From the NCBI GenBank assembly GCA_000469685.2, contig LS997564.1, positions 31,692,843 to 31,756,842 on the forward strand: DNA of 64,000 nucleotides, written 5' to 3'. A program made the position numbers and the translations under genes. Origin of the DNA: Haemonchus contortus. Taxonomy: Eukaryota; Nematoda; Chromadorea; Rhabditida; Trichostrongylidae. Below are positions 36,770-50,555 of the stretch, in pieces (positions within the stretch are counted from its first letter, which is position 1; each line of letters opens with the position of its first letter). The notes beneath the pieces were generated by a model. It was not told where the DNA came from. It searched no databases and was given only the letters and a program-made list of their open reading frames with translations.

Positions 36770-37429
36770 CTGGTTGAGAATCGTGAACTTTTGATTCGCT
36801 CTGTACCTTAACTACAAGAAAAAAGAAGTGAGCTGTGGAAGCTGATTCTCCTGGCAATAATGGCACCAACAAGGCTAGTTCGGAAAAGGGAAATGGTAGG
36901 TTGGAGTGACTTCCCTTGAATAGAGCATGTAGTTTTGCCCTTACCCTCAAGCTCCTACATTGGCACTGGCCTAGATAAGGACAGGTATCACTATGATTAG
37001 CATTTTACATGGTCTTCGGACGCCTGTACTGAAAAAAGAGGTGCTGCGTGGGAGTACTTGCGTACCCATCCCTACTTACAGGCTTCCATAAACCTATCCT
37101 CTCTACCTTCCTATTCTTATTACTTAACTTCTACTCCTACTCCCACATCTGCCAATAGCATTTTCAAAGTTCTACTACCAATATGAGACAGAAAAAGTAA
37201 TAGAAGCTATTCCTCTTCGATTCAAAAAAAGAGACAACAAAAAAAAAAAGAAGTAAAAAAAGAGGAACGTGCTACCAGGACTTCCACCGGGGATGTCAGA
37301 AAAAAACCTCTTGCTCTTTGATTTGCAGAAGCCGAGAGACGATGCACTAACGACGTGTTGCATGGGTGGCGATGTGTTGCAATCACATCCAGCAGCAAAA
37401 ACCGGCCTTTCCGTCGTGACTTTCACCCC
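36770..37429 (-). other. Candidate exons upstream of the SAM/PDZ gene
   Basis: Two minus-strand segments look exonic. The first is 37429-37276, preceded by a long pyrimidine tract and CTCGAG; it is open through VTTERPVFAAGCDCNTSPPM and SLGFCKSKSKRFFSDIPG to the donor CCTG|GTAGCA. The second is 36811-36770, after TTTTTTCTTGTAG; it encodes VKVQSESKVHDSQP when joined to it in phase. The second ends in phase 1 while the next firm exon (35202) begins in phase 0, so at least one exon is missing or a boundary is wrong. A competing plus-strand ORF of 94 codons (37269-37550) overlaps the first segment. Confidence 0.35.
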
Positions 37430-40267
37430 CTCGAGAGCGCAGATACGGCGAAAGAGGATGAGGCGAGAGTTGAGAAGAAATACTTGGAAAAAAGAAGAAC
37501 TGGTTGACGAACTAGCAGCTACCGATGGTCTTCAGAACTTTATAAACTCGTAACCATGCCCATGGGAATTGAGGTCCTGCGGGTAGTTTCACACCTCTGA
37601 ATTCACCATTTTCTGGGAAAATTATTCTAGAAATCCGGTACCAATTATTTGTATGATTAGATGTCTTCTCAAATGAATTACAGATTCGGTGGTCGCTTGT
37701 TGTGGAAGAGGCGTAGCAAATTCCCCATGTGCGGGTCGCAGGATCGAAGCTTACCCAAGTCAACAGAGCAACTAACCTGTTCTTTTTACTGTCTTACTGC
37801 CCAGCACTGTATCTGTGGTAATGAATAAAGCTGCCCTATAAGGCAGGCCCAGGAGCTGTTGTTTCGCTGTGATTACGGTCCGAAGATATCCCAAAAAGTC
37901 CTTCTTCTGCTCCCCCGCTCTCCCTCCACGGTTCCAAATAAAAGTCCACAGTAGGACTCTTCGAGAAGAGTCGGTCAATGGGCCGACATCACACTATGTC
38001 CTTTGACATCTGAATGTTTACTTTGACATTCAATTGGACATGATGTTCTGGGAAAAAAACCCTAAGTGGGAGTTGAGCAAACAGTTGATGAATCCTATGT
38101 AACTGACGACAGTAGCATTGCTACGCGTAGCCAAAAAGAGCATCAAACTCTTCACTCTGGCAGTGAGCCGAGTACACACGCATCGTCATGGGGTAGTGGC
38201 AACAGTAGTGAGAAGATGGGTGTTGTATAGTGGTTCGCGGGAATATTAATAGGGTGACGATAAGGTCAGGATGGTGGCCTGTGGCCCAGCATGGTGCAGT
38301 CGGTCGCAGACCGGTTCTAACTGATCCGCAGCTGATCCTCCTAGCATACTTGGCGACAGTATGCTAATTGCTGGAAAACAGAGACGATGTGCAGTCGAGC
38401 GTGTGAGCGCCCAGGAGATTCGTGGCGGCCGACCGTTGAGCGGAGGCACAAGCAGTTTCCTCCATTCGACGCTTCTCCACTCAAGCCTTCTTCAGCAAAA
38501 ACCAGCTTTCCTCCCCGAAATAGTCCATTAAAGGCTGGCATGACAAAAATCGTCGGACGATGGATACGAAAATGTGAAGTTCAGCTCATTTGATTAGTAA
38601 AAAATGCGCCGTGCTCCTACAGCAGGGATGTATTGTCGGAGTGATTGAAAGGAAGAGCCTTCGCAGTCATTGTTGAAGAGCTCTTTTCAGGGTTCTTCAG
38701 CTCCCTACACGAGCTTTTTGTTGAAAGTAACGGTCCCTCAGTTACTTTTGTATCAAAACTCTATTTTTAATCCCGGAGATATCTGCAAGGGACTGCAAAA
38801 GCAAGAGAAAAGTAAAAAAGAAAGAAAAGAAGATGATGATGAATCAACGCCAGAGAAGCACAGAAAACGAGGTTGAAGAAGAGTAAAGCATCGCGTGGCT
38901 GGCATTTTTCTTATATAGTTTTGTTGTGAACGAAAAAGAAGGCAGGAGCAGAAGAACGGGGTCATCTATCAAACATAATGTTCCCACGACTGACCCTGAA
39001 AGAGATTGATGGACTCGTGACTCGGGAGAAAAAGCAACTTGAACGCATTTTGCTTCTTAATCAGTGATCACGGAGTATCTCGGGACCTGGGCAGAATATG
39101 ACCAATCTGGTGCTTCTCAGGGCTCAGAAGGTTTCGTGCTATATACTATAGCTGGAAAGGAAAGGAATGAATCCCCTGTCTTTTCAATCCCGCTTCTTGA
39201 TGAGACTGAGAACTGGTCGTTCCATCTAACGGAGCTGTAGCCCTTGAATTCGTACTGATAAGGAAGTGGCTGCTATTATAAAATGGAGAGGAGGCCTGGG
39301 ATTAGGGTATTTTCAGCCTCTACAGGATAGAAACCTTCTCAACCCAGGTAAAGCCTTGCGCTCATCGGCCATCACCGGTAACCCATGTTGAAGTGTAAGT
39401 AATTCTGCTCAAAATTCTACCACCTCTATTACACCGTTGCAAAGCTGCCTGAGGGGTGATTCGTTTTGTTGTAACCTGTTCTTCTGTTGGCAAACACACT
39501 CGGGTAAAAAACGAAGAAACCATAGCCACAAATAAAAAAATGTAACAGCCGTAAAAAAAGTTCTACACAAATCTTTAGAAAAGAAAAGCATCTTGAATCT
39601 AAGAATAGACCGGCAGTGATAAACCGAATGAGAGGTGTGTGGCAAAGAGGCAGTAGGGATGAACAAACACTTCTTCAATGCCTTCATTGAAGGATTCAAA
39701 ATATTCAAAATTTGTTAGATTTTCAGGAGGAGCCAGCTTTACTTCACTATCTCTCAACACGGCAAGTAAAATCATGAAGATCGACCGTGACACTTTTTCT
39801 CGATTTTTATTTTCCTATTAATCTCATATCTCTAAAGGTCCCATCACGAAATCAATCATATGACCTCATGGCAACTACACCCATGCGGATTTTCCCATCA
39901 GGACCAACACCACAGGCTTCATTGGAATTCTCCCGTACTTTCATTCAATCTTTTTCGCATCTCTACATTTCTTTTTTTACATGGAGTCACACTATTCAGG
40001 AACCTTTTACTTCTTCCTACGAAGACTTCACTCTTCTACAATTCCTTCTTCGAAACCCTTTCTCTACAACCACTATCTTATTTTACAATGGCTATTTATT
40101 CCCTATTGCTGCCGTTCCTCTTCTGCCTCTTGTGGTCTTAACTCTTCCTACCTAGGTTCCGACCCAGAAGGTGCTATCTAGCTCAAAGGCGTGTGGGTTC
40201 TATGCGACTTCACTCAACGGGCTTTTCTAGGATTTGACCTCGAGCCCCACCCCTTTCCATAACGCTA

Positions 40268-40319
40268 ATTCCATATTTATCAGCCCAGAATTATGCATGT
40301 CGGGCTAATAAATATGGAA
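40268..40319. repeat. Hairpin with about 18-bp imperfect stem
   Basis: TTCCATATTTATCAGCCC and GGGCTAATAAATATGGAA are near-perfect inverted copies around a 14-nt AT-rich loop. It lies in the large intronic region of the minus-strand gene. Confidence 0.6.
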
Positions 40320-40799
40320 CACGCATGCATGCCCTCCATAAAATTCATAACTTTGACACTTGTCCTAGAGACTGCAAGATTGGAATGGGAGATGTGCTGA
40401 GCGAGTTCGACTCGATTGGTCGTCCATCCGACTTCCATTAAGACTATCAAACCCAACGAAGGTGACCTTCGCAGAGGAAAGCTGCGTGTGGAATTTTTAC
40501 AACACTAAATAGACTTTTTTTTAAATTCAAACATCCGACTACGAGATTTGTCTTGCTTACAAAAGGAACAAGTGGCCCAGGCCCCAAAACATCCCTCCTC
40601 AGGAAAGCCAGGAACAAATCCTCCGACAGTCAGACTAAGCAGTGCTTCAAGTGACTACACAAAAGTAAGGATAGATGGACAAGCGCCCACATAAAAAGTA
40701 TCTTCATTAACGAAAAAGACGAAAAGGAAAGTGAACAAATGAGAAATATCACGAATCAAATCCATAAATCATGAAAATATAATATTTCAATCCACTCAC

Positions 40800-40857
40800 T
40801 TCGGGGAACTGCCTGGTGCGCAGCATCATCGGAGCTGAAAGTGGAGGTGGACGATGA
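40800..40857 (-). other. Candidate internal exon of the large minus-strand gene
   Basis: A 58-nt segment is bounded by GGCCATTCTCACAG on its 5' side and by the donor A|GTGAGT. It encodes SSSTSTFSSDDAAHQAVPR in one frame (phase 0 to 1). The serine-rich composition resembles the Ser-rich region of the SAM/PDZ protein. Both splice sites are strong; the link to neighbouring exons is not proven. Confidence 0.5.
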
Positions 40858-42871
40858 CTGTGAGAATGGCCGGATGGCAGACGATACCTGAACGGATGAC
40901 AATCAACTTCGGGATACCGACATAATTTTGTAGGAAAAAATATTGGCAGGTTGCTTGTTTAATAATAAGTTGCGTCACAAGGATAAGAATGGGATATGCC
41001 ATGCACTTGAGTTGGGCACAAAATCGCTTAACCAAGCAATTTGCCTTGTGCAAGGCATATTACCATCAAATTATTCCATATAATCGTACATACATATTTC
41101 AAAGTTCACAAAAGTATACAAATAGAGCTGAAGATACGGTTGAGTTACACAGAACAATCCCCTACCAGAATGCAACGCTGCTCCACTCGGTAAAAGCTTT
41201 TCGAAAGTCGTCATCAAAAGAAGTAGGAGATGATATTCTATTGCAGGGAATGCGAAAAGGAAATCACATTAGTCAAGCTATTTGAGACTTCCTTACGTCA
41301 GCTTTTCTACTGCTCCCCAAGAAGGTCATTAGAACGGCGAAGGGTTTAGCCATGATACGACTAATTCGGGTGAGTACAAAACCAACCGTCAGAGCTCCTA
41401 AGCTGGCTTGCATGGTAACACTATCCTTTCACTTAGCCAATTTCAAGAGCTCCTTGTTGATGAATCAATTATATGATGGAGTAATAGTAAACAAGGGGAA
41501 CCAATGACAGATAAGTTTTGCTCAAAGGACATTCTAAGTTGGAAGTTTACTAATCTCCTTAACTGGGCTCCGTATCCAAATCAGAAGAGAAGGAATTGAC
41601 AAACGCTAGTAGCCAATAGTCCCTTCTCAAGGATGGACCTTGTTTACAACCCCGTTCACATGTATAGCTTCATATTTAGCCTTTCTGATATTTTAATCCT
41701 GTGGTTCCTAGGCAAATATAATAAAATATTTCTGGGCTCTCAAGGAATTTAATCCCACCAAGCTACCCTGCTCAAAAGGGGTTTCGAGGATCACCCTAGA
41801 ACAAAATTGAATTGTGATTCGATGAACGAACCGTGAGTGTAACGGAGGCGACATGAAGCGTTGCTCTCTTAGTCATAGTCACCTTATATACATGTATTAT
41901 ACTATGCTATACCAACACATATCATATATGTTTATTACATGCGTTTTTTCATAGGAAAAAGTAAATATTAGCAAGAAATAGAGGCCTTAACGATGAGCAA
42001 TACTAGCAAAAAAGTGAGGAGCACGGAATTTTAGTGAAAAAAACCTTTTACTCCAAGTGTTGAAATTAAGTGAGCATGAAAAGGTAAAGATAATTCGGCA
42101 ATGAAGTCAATGGAGTTCAAAATTTTCCTCTAAGTAGTTTTTGCCGCCCACAGAATCTGAGAGATTGCTCTAATATCTTACCGAAAAAAGGGAACCAGGG
42201 AATGCGGGATTCATATGATTCATAAAAACTATATAGAACTACTCTGCTGATAATCAGGCCGTAGTTGTTCTATAAAGCCACGCATGGTTTGAGAAAATTC
42301 CACTTCAATCCATCATTTCTTGTAGTGAATGCTCCTCAAAAGAAATACCGACCATGTAAGAGTTTCAACTTCCCTTAGGTCTCTATAAATTAAATGGGAA
42401 GTTGGAATCCTTCTTTGGTGAAACGGGGAGAAACTAAACTGCCTATAGGAGATGTGAGAATAAAAAGAACCAATATTGTCTTGTTGACTAATGGTATTTT
42501 GAATAACAGATACGGTACTTGACAATGGGCATTTCCTCAGGATAAACAGTACATTCTACTTTCCCTCGGAATTCAGTAGCGCTTGGGTGCATATTTGTCT
42601 TGTACGAAAACTAGTGGATTCAAGGCTGTTGTTCACTCGTTCAGGGTAATACTTCAATCCTCCCGAGTAAATATTGTACCAGCCACTAGACAACAAGCTT
42701 AATGCTGGGAAGACAGGTTAGTGGACAGGATTTGATCGTGTGAACATACAAATGAAATGAAGTGGCTGTAACCACTGCAGCACACAGCCCTATCTTGATT
42801 GTAGTGGTGAGAGCTGCTTTGATAGCGTCCAAAAAGGACAGGATGTTACAGTAAATATCATGGAGGTTCAC

Positions 42872-43052
42872 CTATGATGCCGACATTACCGTGCCACCCG
42901 ACTTGAGAGAAAAATCCCATCAAAAGTGTAAAAATACGGCGGAAATGGTCGATTATGCCATCACAACCGGCCCATTTTCCGTTCAACCTAACAGAGGAAG
43001 CAGCATCCGAAGTTGAAGAAAGTAACTCACCGACTTCACCGACTTGTTCCAG
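42872..43052 (-). other. Candidate exon pair of the large minus-strand gene
   Basis: A 24-nt segment after CCATTTTCAG (43052-43029) ends at a consensus donor GTGAGT. A second segment follows CCTCTGTTAG and is open for LNGKWAGCDGIIDHFRRIFT and on to GWHGNVGIIG, ending G|GTGAAC near 42872. With the strong donor the phases do not join; using a GTTACT donor 8 nt later they do. The function is not recognised. Confidence 0.3.
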
Positions 43053-46000
43053 GGCTGAAAATGGATTTAGAAGGCCGACGAGCACAAAGCCATGGACTGG
43101 TCACAGCATATCAAGGTGATAAAGTCGAAGTGACAAAAAAGGGTCCTAGCAGTAAGTTCTCGTTTCGCAGCCGCCGTCCCTGCCCAGGTGGGGATGGCTG
43201 GCGGTGTGCGACAAGGCGGTCCACATTTGTTAGCCAACAAAATGTGTCAATAGAACGTAGACGAACCGGTGTCATTTTGGAACAGGCGAGACGTACCACC
43301 ACGGAAATGAGCCGTGCTCGAGACAACGCTTGCCTATGAAAGAAACAAACAGAAACTGGGGTAGAATTCCACAAAAGTAACCAATCCGGCCGGATAGGGA
43401 CACTTAGAACCAGTGCATTACCCCTTCTAGGTGGACTCAGTCTGACTAAAGGACAGAGATATACCAGTAAGCTTCACCTGAACGAGATCCAGCCAACAGT
43501 ATGGGAGAAAGGCGGTGCCACCATTCATTGCACCACCTCCATCCAGATGGCAGGCGACTGTTTTTTGAAAGTTAGGCTACGCTCATTAGTGAAAAAACAA
43601 GAGTAATCAGAGGGGAGACAGGATTTATTTTGGGTAAGGCCAACCCCACCGGTTGTGGGTTGAAAATGAAAGAGATATCATCATTACTGCTATGACCCAT
43701 TAGCCTAAGTAACCGGAATACCATCCCTTTCCTTGCTACCGGAGTACCTGAAACCCGTTCCACCTTCAGATAACTGATGACATGATGGTGCTTTTTGATG
43801 GATCCATAGCATGCTTGTTGGGTGATTGGCTTGAAATGAGAGTAGGGCGACTTCCAATAATGTGAGATTCGATTTATAAAAGCTATGGAAGCTAACGGAT
43901 TTGCAAAACCATCTGAGTTTTTGGCCCGCAAGAGAATACGCCACGTTACTAGTTGAGGATGCTCCCGCGACTCGCAAGAAGTTCTAAGGTCAGAAACAGT
44001 GGATGTAACCAGATCAGTGGCGAAAACTTCGCGAATAAAATGCCAATTCTGATTTTCTCGAATGCGCCATGTACTCGACCACTACTAAACATCGCAGAGG
44101 TGCTTGCACATTTCTCAAAGTTACACCACGGAGCTGATCGATGTTGAGCTTTGAGACAGTGCTTGTGGTACGCCCATTACGTCTAAACATTTAAAACCAC
44201 TCAAAAGACCCTAAAATAGTCGAACCCCCGAGTCGGATGCCTTTGAGTTCATAAATGAGCCAAATCTATTCTTCAGAACGCTTCGTGTACGCCTTCTATT
44301 GCTTCATCTCCCTTCTTGGAGCTGAACGAAACGAAGTGTATTACACTTCCGATCCTGGAACAACCATTACGAATATCGCTTTCGAACTCCGTTCACCATC
44401 ACCTGGGCAAGGCACCCACTATTTAGCGCAGACTTAATTTCCTGGTATTCAAAAGAGTGTGATAAACCCAGAACTACCCGGGACTAATGGTACGGTCGAG
44501 ACTTTTGAAAATAAATGAGGTACTGGGCGTAAACTGAATTTGCTTCAAGTTTTAAGGCTTAGGTGCTTGGCAGCGATTTTAGTAGCTGACTTGCCCATGC
44601 CTTCACAGTCTAGGTTACGTAGAAACTTATCTTTGTACCATAACGACTTTGGTAGCATACTTCATTGAAAGGACGAACCTTCTTTGAGACAGATCAGAAA
44701 GTATCCATGCAATAATCGACTCTTGCTAACGGCTACAGACTAGAAAGCGTGGCAGAGCCAATAAGACTGAAAAAATTTCCAAAGACAGAAAAGTCTTTGG
44801 AAAACCTATTCGAAGATGGATAACTAGCCTTTATGCAACATCCGCGAAGAGCAAAGATGGGTACTGCCCTAAAAGGCATGAAGATGGCAAAAACGATGGG
44901 CAACTCTAGGTGGCCTATTTGTGGGGAGCACTTTTCCACTATTTCAATAACCAATCACCTTTTCGGTAGATTGCGGGCTCCTAAAAAAGTGCACCGGAGG
45001 TGTGTACCATCGATTGAACAAGTGCACAAGTAGGTAGGTTGTGAGTAATGGTCAGACATATGGATGGCCTTGTCGCGGAAGAAACACTCGAATAGGGTAA
45101 GGCGTAAGAAACGGGTCGATGTTGATGAGGTTCGAATGACTCCTACCCTGTTAGTTCCCAGTGTCCTCGAACACAATCTGAGGGCAACGCCTGGAAGTAG
45201 CGGTTCAGCAGCTAGTAATGTCTGTTCCTTCTTGCCCACTGCACGTCTTCTATGCTTCTCTGCACCCATGACAACTCGTACACTTTTTGAAATTTGCTTC
45301 GAACTAGTTATCTACTTGACGTACTTTTGATAGATCGTTTGCATTTTTGTTCAACGACGAACACTGACCAGCTCATGAGCATTTTCGATCCAAATACTCC
45401 TCCGATAGGTTTTATTTACTTGAAAGAATGGGTTTGTACTGCGACGTAAAGGAGAGGATGTGACTGGATTGTAAATGTACCGTATCGTAGCGTTTTGTTT
45501 TGGCAAAGTATCTTTGTCTTCTAGTCACGCACCATTAGCTCTTGTTTGGGGAGAGGTGGTTCGATGAAGCACCGCGTATTTGCAACGATGGAATTCTGAT
45601 AGGTCTGGTTTATCCTTTGTACATTCCCACTGAGATTTTGAGAGGAATGATTCCCATTCTGAATAGAAAAGACAACCACGAGAAGCCCCTAAAAAGAGGT
45701 GGCGGGCGTGATCAAGAAGGACCTCGACGAAGCTGAAGTATCGGTAGAAGATGCCTCGGATAGAAAGAAGTTTAGGCGATGGCAGCGGACCGTGCGACGG
45801 CGCAGAATTAAGGTTCGAGAGTAAGAAGAAGACAGACGAAGCAAGACCTACTACTTTACCACGAGCTGAATATAATAAAGAGGATGGCCTAATCGCTTAC
45901 TCCTCAGGAGAATCATGATTTTTTTTGCTGATTCCCCGGACTCTTCGCTGAGTTTGCGTCAGCGTCAGGAAGTTAGGAAAACGGACTCTCGAGAGACAGT

Positions 46001-46960
46001 TTCTATATCCTATGAAGTCAAGGGCCCGTCATATTGTCGAACGTAGTAGCTGTAAGCAAATGTCCAACAGACTATCGACTTCGTCTCTAATCTACAAATA
46101 AGCCGTCTAACGGCGATGAGATCAATCGCGACATCTTCTAATCGACCTGACGTATTCACTCATAACCGTACTAGAGAAACATCAACAGACAAGATTTTCT
46201 AAATAGTCAAGGGATGGGGTACTCCAAACATGCAACCAACTCCAACTATGTATAAACTCCATATCTTGGTAAAAATCACAACACTGAGAATCATTTATTT
46301 TCTTCACTTGAAGAACACCTCATCAATTGACCCCGAGGGGAAGAGACTAAATAGCCTAATCTGAGTCTGTGAAACCTTCAAAGGGGTTGTGAAACCTTTT
46401 ATAACTGCTTTACCTCCTGTACAGCTAACGCCTAAGCTTGGCAACCAACCCTTCCACCTCCTCGTGTCCACCCAATGGGTGCCAGACATGACCGGGAAGA
46501 TAAAAGCATCGACCCCACCCACCCATTGCCTAGGACAAATACGCAACCGAAAGCTACTACTTTTTGGAAGGAAGGCGATTGTCAGGCGCATCCCAGATGA
46601 GATTGAACACTGCCACAACTTTTTAACCTTCCTAGCCTTTGCAGAAGTTTTTTGAATCTTCATATGAATAAAAAGCTCAGCAGTAAAAGCCACACAGAGA
46701 GGAAGTTTTCAGAATGATAACTTCAAGAGCATGATCTTGAAGGAAAAATCACGGTGAACAAGGGAAGATTCGAAGTTGAGAGGCAAAAAAGAAAGACCAC
46801 CTTAGTTAAGTAAGGCGGAACTTGGAAAAATAGACTATCATTCATTAATATAAAGATAGAAGCCCTTGTATATGTAGAAATCAGCTGATCGTCGAGAAAA
46901 TGAACAAAATAGGTAAAACCACAAAAACACAACAACATAAAAAGTAAGTAATTTTCTTAC

Positions 46961-47055
46961 CTATACGAGTGCAGATCCGTATACGGTGAGTTTGCGGCGT
47001 AGGCGTAACGATCGTAACAGACTTCACTAGAGCGCCATGGGCCTTCTACCATAGG
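46961..47055 (-). other. Internal exon of the large minus-strand gene
   Basis: A 95-nt segment is bounded by CATTTTCAG and the strong donor AG|GTAAGA. It is open in one frame: PMVEGPWRSSEVCYDRYAYA then ANSPYTDLHSY (phase 0 to 2). The Tyr-rich, low-hydrophobicity content suits a disordered scaffold region. No family is recognised. Both splice sites are near consensus, so this is one of the most convincing upstream exons. Confidence 0.6.
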
Positions 47056-48497
47056 CTGAAAATGACACAAGTTCAGAAAAACTGTTGTTGACCTTCTGCG
47101 GCGGTCAAGCCTTCGCTCGCGGACAGGGTTAAGGAACTCTGAAGAGCATTTCGACCTTGTTTAGAAAACGAAAAACCAAGTGCACATCACCATTGAAGTA
47201 AGACCTAATGGATGAGGAAAACTCGATGAGCGCAGCAAAGGAGCACAGGTATCGACGGTGGCAGATGGCTTCCCGGCGACCTGGCCAACCGCCTGCTCAC
47301 CGAGCAGATGTACAAACATTCGGTAGGCGCGTCACGATCGGGACCAGAAACAATTGGATCCCAGTGGCAACGCCGTGCAGGGTTTCCAGGTGTGTGCGGT
47401 ATAACAAAAAGGGCCATACGGGGGGACAGAGCGTAGGCGGGTGGTCAGTGGCATACTACGAAACTGTCTCTTTCTCGGGGAAAACACGTTCGAGAACCTG
47501 TCCCTATTTGGGTGTTGATGTTTGCTATGTTTCGTTTACTACTTTCAACATGGTTTATAAGTCTAATATGATGTTACACACCGTCTTGACTAACTGGTAC
47601 TGGGCAGAGAGACTCGAAATCACATTCCACGAATTACGTCGTCAGTAGTTTGATTAGTTATAGTAATGTTATTTCGTAGTTTCGTGTTAACGCTACCACG
47701 TATGCGTCAAATAAATGAATAGGTGAATAAATAAACAAACCAGTAAGCTGCTACGTACATAAATAAATAAAGGAAGGTATAAGAGAGAATCCAGTGGGAT
47801 TTATTAATTTTATTCTATGTAGCCAAATAAATTCTGATGTCAGCGGAGCCAGTCTCTTTCAGTAGCTCCACATCTTAGTGAATTCAGACAATTCGGACAA
47901 TTCCGAAAAAAGCAAGCATTTTGATTGATAAAAGATATAAAAAGTATCGAAGGAATTGGTAGCAGACGAGTAAAAAATCATCAAAAGGTATTTACCCCTG
48001 TAAATTGTTATAAAAGCCATGAAATAAAGGTTTTATTTCTTCGAAAAAAACAGGACGTCAGAAGTATTGCCGGGAAGGTGGGGGAAGGGAGACGGTAGAC
48101 TTTGGTTTAATTTGAAACCGACAGATGTGGACAGGACTGCCAAATTTAGTCAACATGACCACAAAAGATCGCCATATTTAGCCAGCCCGGTCATAGAGAA
48201 TTTGGAAACTGGAAACAGCTCTTTGTAAAAAACGCTTAGTCATCAGATGGAGGCGTCACACAGAGGAAATCATCCGCTGATTGGATTTATAGCGAGCTGG
48301 GCCAACATTAACATAGCCTATATCTGCTAATCTATTGGGTTGTGCGGAAAGTATCTGCTGAAAACTTCACAATCATCCGGAGTTCTCACAGAACTTTTTG
48401 AAAGCATCCGTAAAATTGCTGTAGAAGGACTCTGCTTACTCTCAAACGCATAACATATCAAGAGAATTCACGATATCACAATCGGTTGACAGATGAA

Positions 48498-48640
48498 AGT
48501 CATCTTCGATTTTTTTCTTTCCGTCTGGGGGAAGCATTGGAACGAGGTCCGCACAGAGGCGCATGGAGGTGGCTCCAAGGTCCAATGCTTGACGCAAGTT
48601 CCAACGGCAGCGGAATGGTCGGATTCGAACTTGCAAAGAA
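48498..48640 (-). other. GC-rich coding-like segment, frame ambiguous
   Basis: All three minus-strand frames are open over more than 40 codons, which is unusual in this AT-rich DNA. One reads RWNLRQALDLGATSMRLCAD and LVPMLPPDGKKKIEDDFHLS; another reads FESDHSAAVGTCVKHWTLEP. Possible donors are GTCAAC and GTAAGC. It is probably an exon of the minus-strand gene, or part of an inserted element: a mariner-like terminal motif TTGGGTTGTGCGGAAAGT lies 150 nt away at about 48338. Confidence 0.3.
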
Positions 48641-50279
48641 GTACATGCTGAATATGTAGACAGTGCGGTCAAATAATAAGTCAATAAGGTCAATAATAGT
48701 AGTCAATAAGGTCCAGTACCCAATGACATCACATGATATCATATGTTATCGTATATGTTGTATTTCATGTGTACACAGGATAGTGCCCTTACATAAAAAC
48801 TCCTGGAAGCTCTCAAAAAATCCCACAAAAACCTGAATGATTGCGAAATTTTGGCAGATATTTGGCAGGCAAGGAGAGGCGACAAAAATAAACGGTTGAA
48901 AATAAGAATTTTTCAACAAAGAAGGAGTGACTATTGCTTGAGAATGGAAAAATCCCAGGAAGCCACATGTGCTTCCCAGAAAATTTGCTCTTCCCACGTA
49001 CTCATGTGGAAATGCTCGAAGCACCATGTCGAAGAATTGGTGGCAGGCAGCAAAAAGAGGAACGAACACGAGGTATGACGAGGCGATGACAAGGTCTTCC
49101 CTAATAAGTTCGGTTTGGCCGGCCTTGACCATGTTCTGCCACTACGACCATTTGTAGAATCCTTGACACTGATAGAAAAACCGTCGAGAATGATTAAACC
49201 TTGACACTAAAACTAATTATGTCAACAGTAATCGAGCCCAGAAAATGAAGGAAACGAGTTTTGCTAGCTGCCTTCTTTTTTTTATTAGTGAATACAACAG
49301 TGCTTTTGGAAAAAGTGGTCCAGTGACAAGTAGTTTTTATGAAGATATCACTGCTCCGCAGATAGAACCCGACCCCAAACAGACAATCAGTCGAACCGGA
49401 CTATGCATATGGAAGGGAACACTGGAGTGGTAAATAGAGATGAAAAATATAAACTTAGGTTTGAGGTCTTGTACAGAACAGGTGAAGGACCGTTCAAAGG
49501 TTTCAGAGAATCGGAATGGAAGCAGACTATATGGCGCATACCGGAGTGACCGATACATCAAAAAGTCTGGTAATTTTGTGAGCCGTCAGACAGGGGCTTT
49601 TCAGAGCCCCCAGAAGAAATTTCGGAACTCAATATGAATTCTACGGTATAAATGGATAGTGTCTTGTACGAAAACTAAACTGTTTGGGAAAAAGGGCTGT
49701 GTGGAATTTTGATGAGCCTTAAAGTGGCATGACTAATGACTGTACGACCGACGGCATTGAAAGAACATTCAGATTTGACGACGGCAATGATTGTCAACGA
49801 AAGAGGATTGCGAAATTTATGACTTTATAAAAAAGTAATAGAATGTAAATAAAACAAATGTTTTGTTGAAATCAGTAATGGTCCGATATTATTGGTGATA
49901 TAATGCCTGGCAATGATAATGTATGGCAATGAGCTTATGGGAAAAGAGGAGGGCCACACTTGGAGGGACCAACAGAGACTATCCGGTGTAATCTCAGGGT
50001 TTCAGTGGCATTTGAACAAGGTCTGATTTGTAGGAGCGAGCAGATGTCCAGAATAGCGCGCTCACAATCCTCTGGGCTGGACATTTGTTGATATTTATTG
50101 CAGTCATTGATAGCATGGTAGCCCTTAATGACCTAGACAACCAACAAAATCGAAAATTCCTCAGCTGCAGCTATTTGAATACGTTTAAGGGGCAGGAGAT
50201 CTGTTTGGGGCTAAAAAGTCATCTGGGATATGCCAACCATTCGATTACCAGTTCAATTTAGAGAGAATTTCGAATCTAA

Positions 50280-50555
50280 CCAGGTGGTGTAGTGGCAAGT
50301 GACGCACTATCCTACACACATGGTCGCGGGTTCGAATATGGGCCGGCATCCGCCTGGGACAGTCAAGCCTTCCATCCGTCCGTGGTCCGTTAGTTGGTAC
50401 CAGACTTGTCTGGGAGGACAAAGGCTTCGTTTGCACATCGACAGGCCGCTGGCAAGTCATTGTATAGTCCAAAGTTCATCTCGAACTTCATCCCGAACTC
50501 ATTCAAACACTCCAGCGATTCTGAATAAAGGTAGAAAGCGTGGCGCATACTAAAA
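50280..50555 (+). repeat. tRNA-derived SINE copy, near full length
   Basis: The head reads GGTGGTGTAGTGGCAAGTGA (A-box) and GTCGCGGGTTCGAATATGGG (B-box). The body includes CTTCCATCCGTCCGTGGTCC and GGTACCAGACTTGTCTGGGA. The 3' end has GTGGCGCATACTAAAACC. This is the clearest copy for defining the family. Confidence 0.8.

Noticed and set aside
39787..40155. 122-codon plus-strand ORF
   Set aside because: Pyrimidine-rich, Phe/Ser/Leu-dominated translation typical of chance ORFs in T/C-rich DNA.
46304..46693. 129-codon minus-strand ORF
   Set aside because: The plus strand is also open for 88 codons, no splice sites bound it, and no family is recognisable.
47208..47648. 146-codon plus-strand ORF
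   Set aside because: No recognisable domain. Part of the opposite strand is also open with a possible donor, so neither strand can be supported.
50280..50350. A functional tRNA gene
   Set aside because: A-box and B-box are present, but the acceptor and anticodon stems do not pair and the same head recurs with a common 200-bp body, so it is a SINE.
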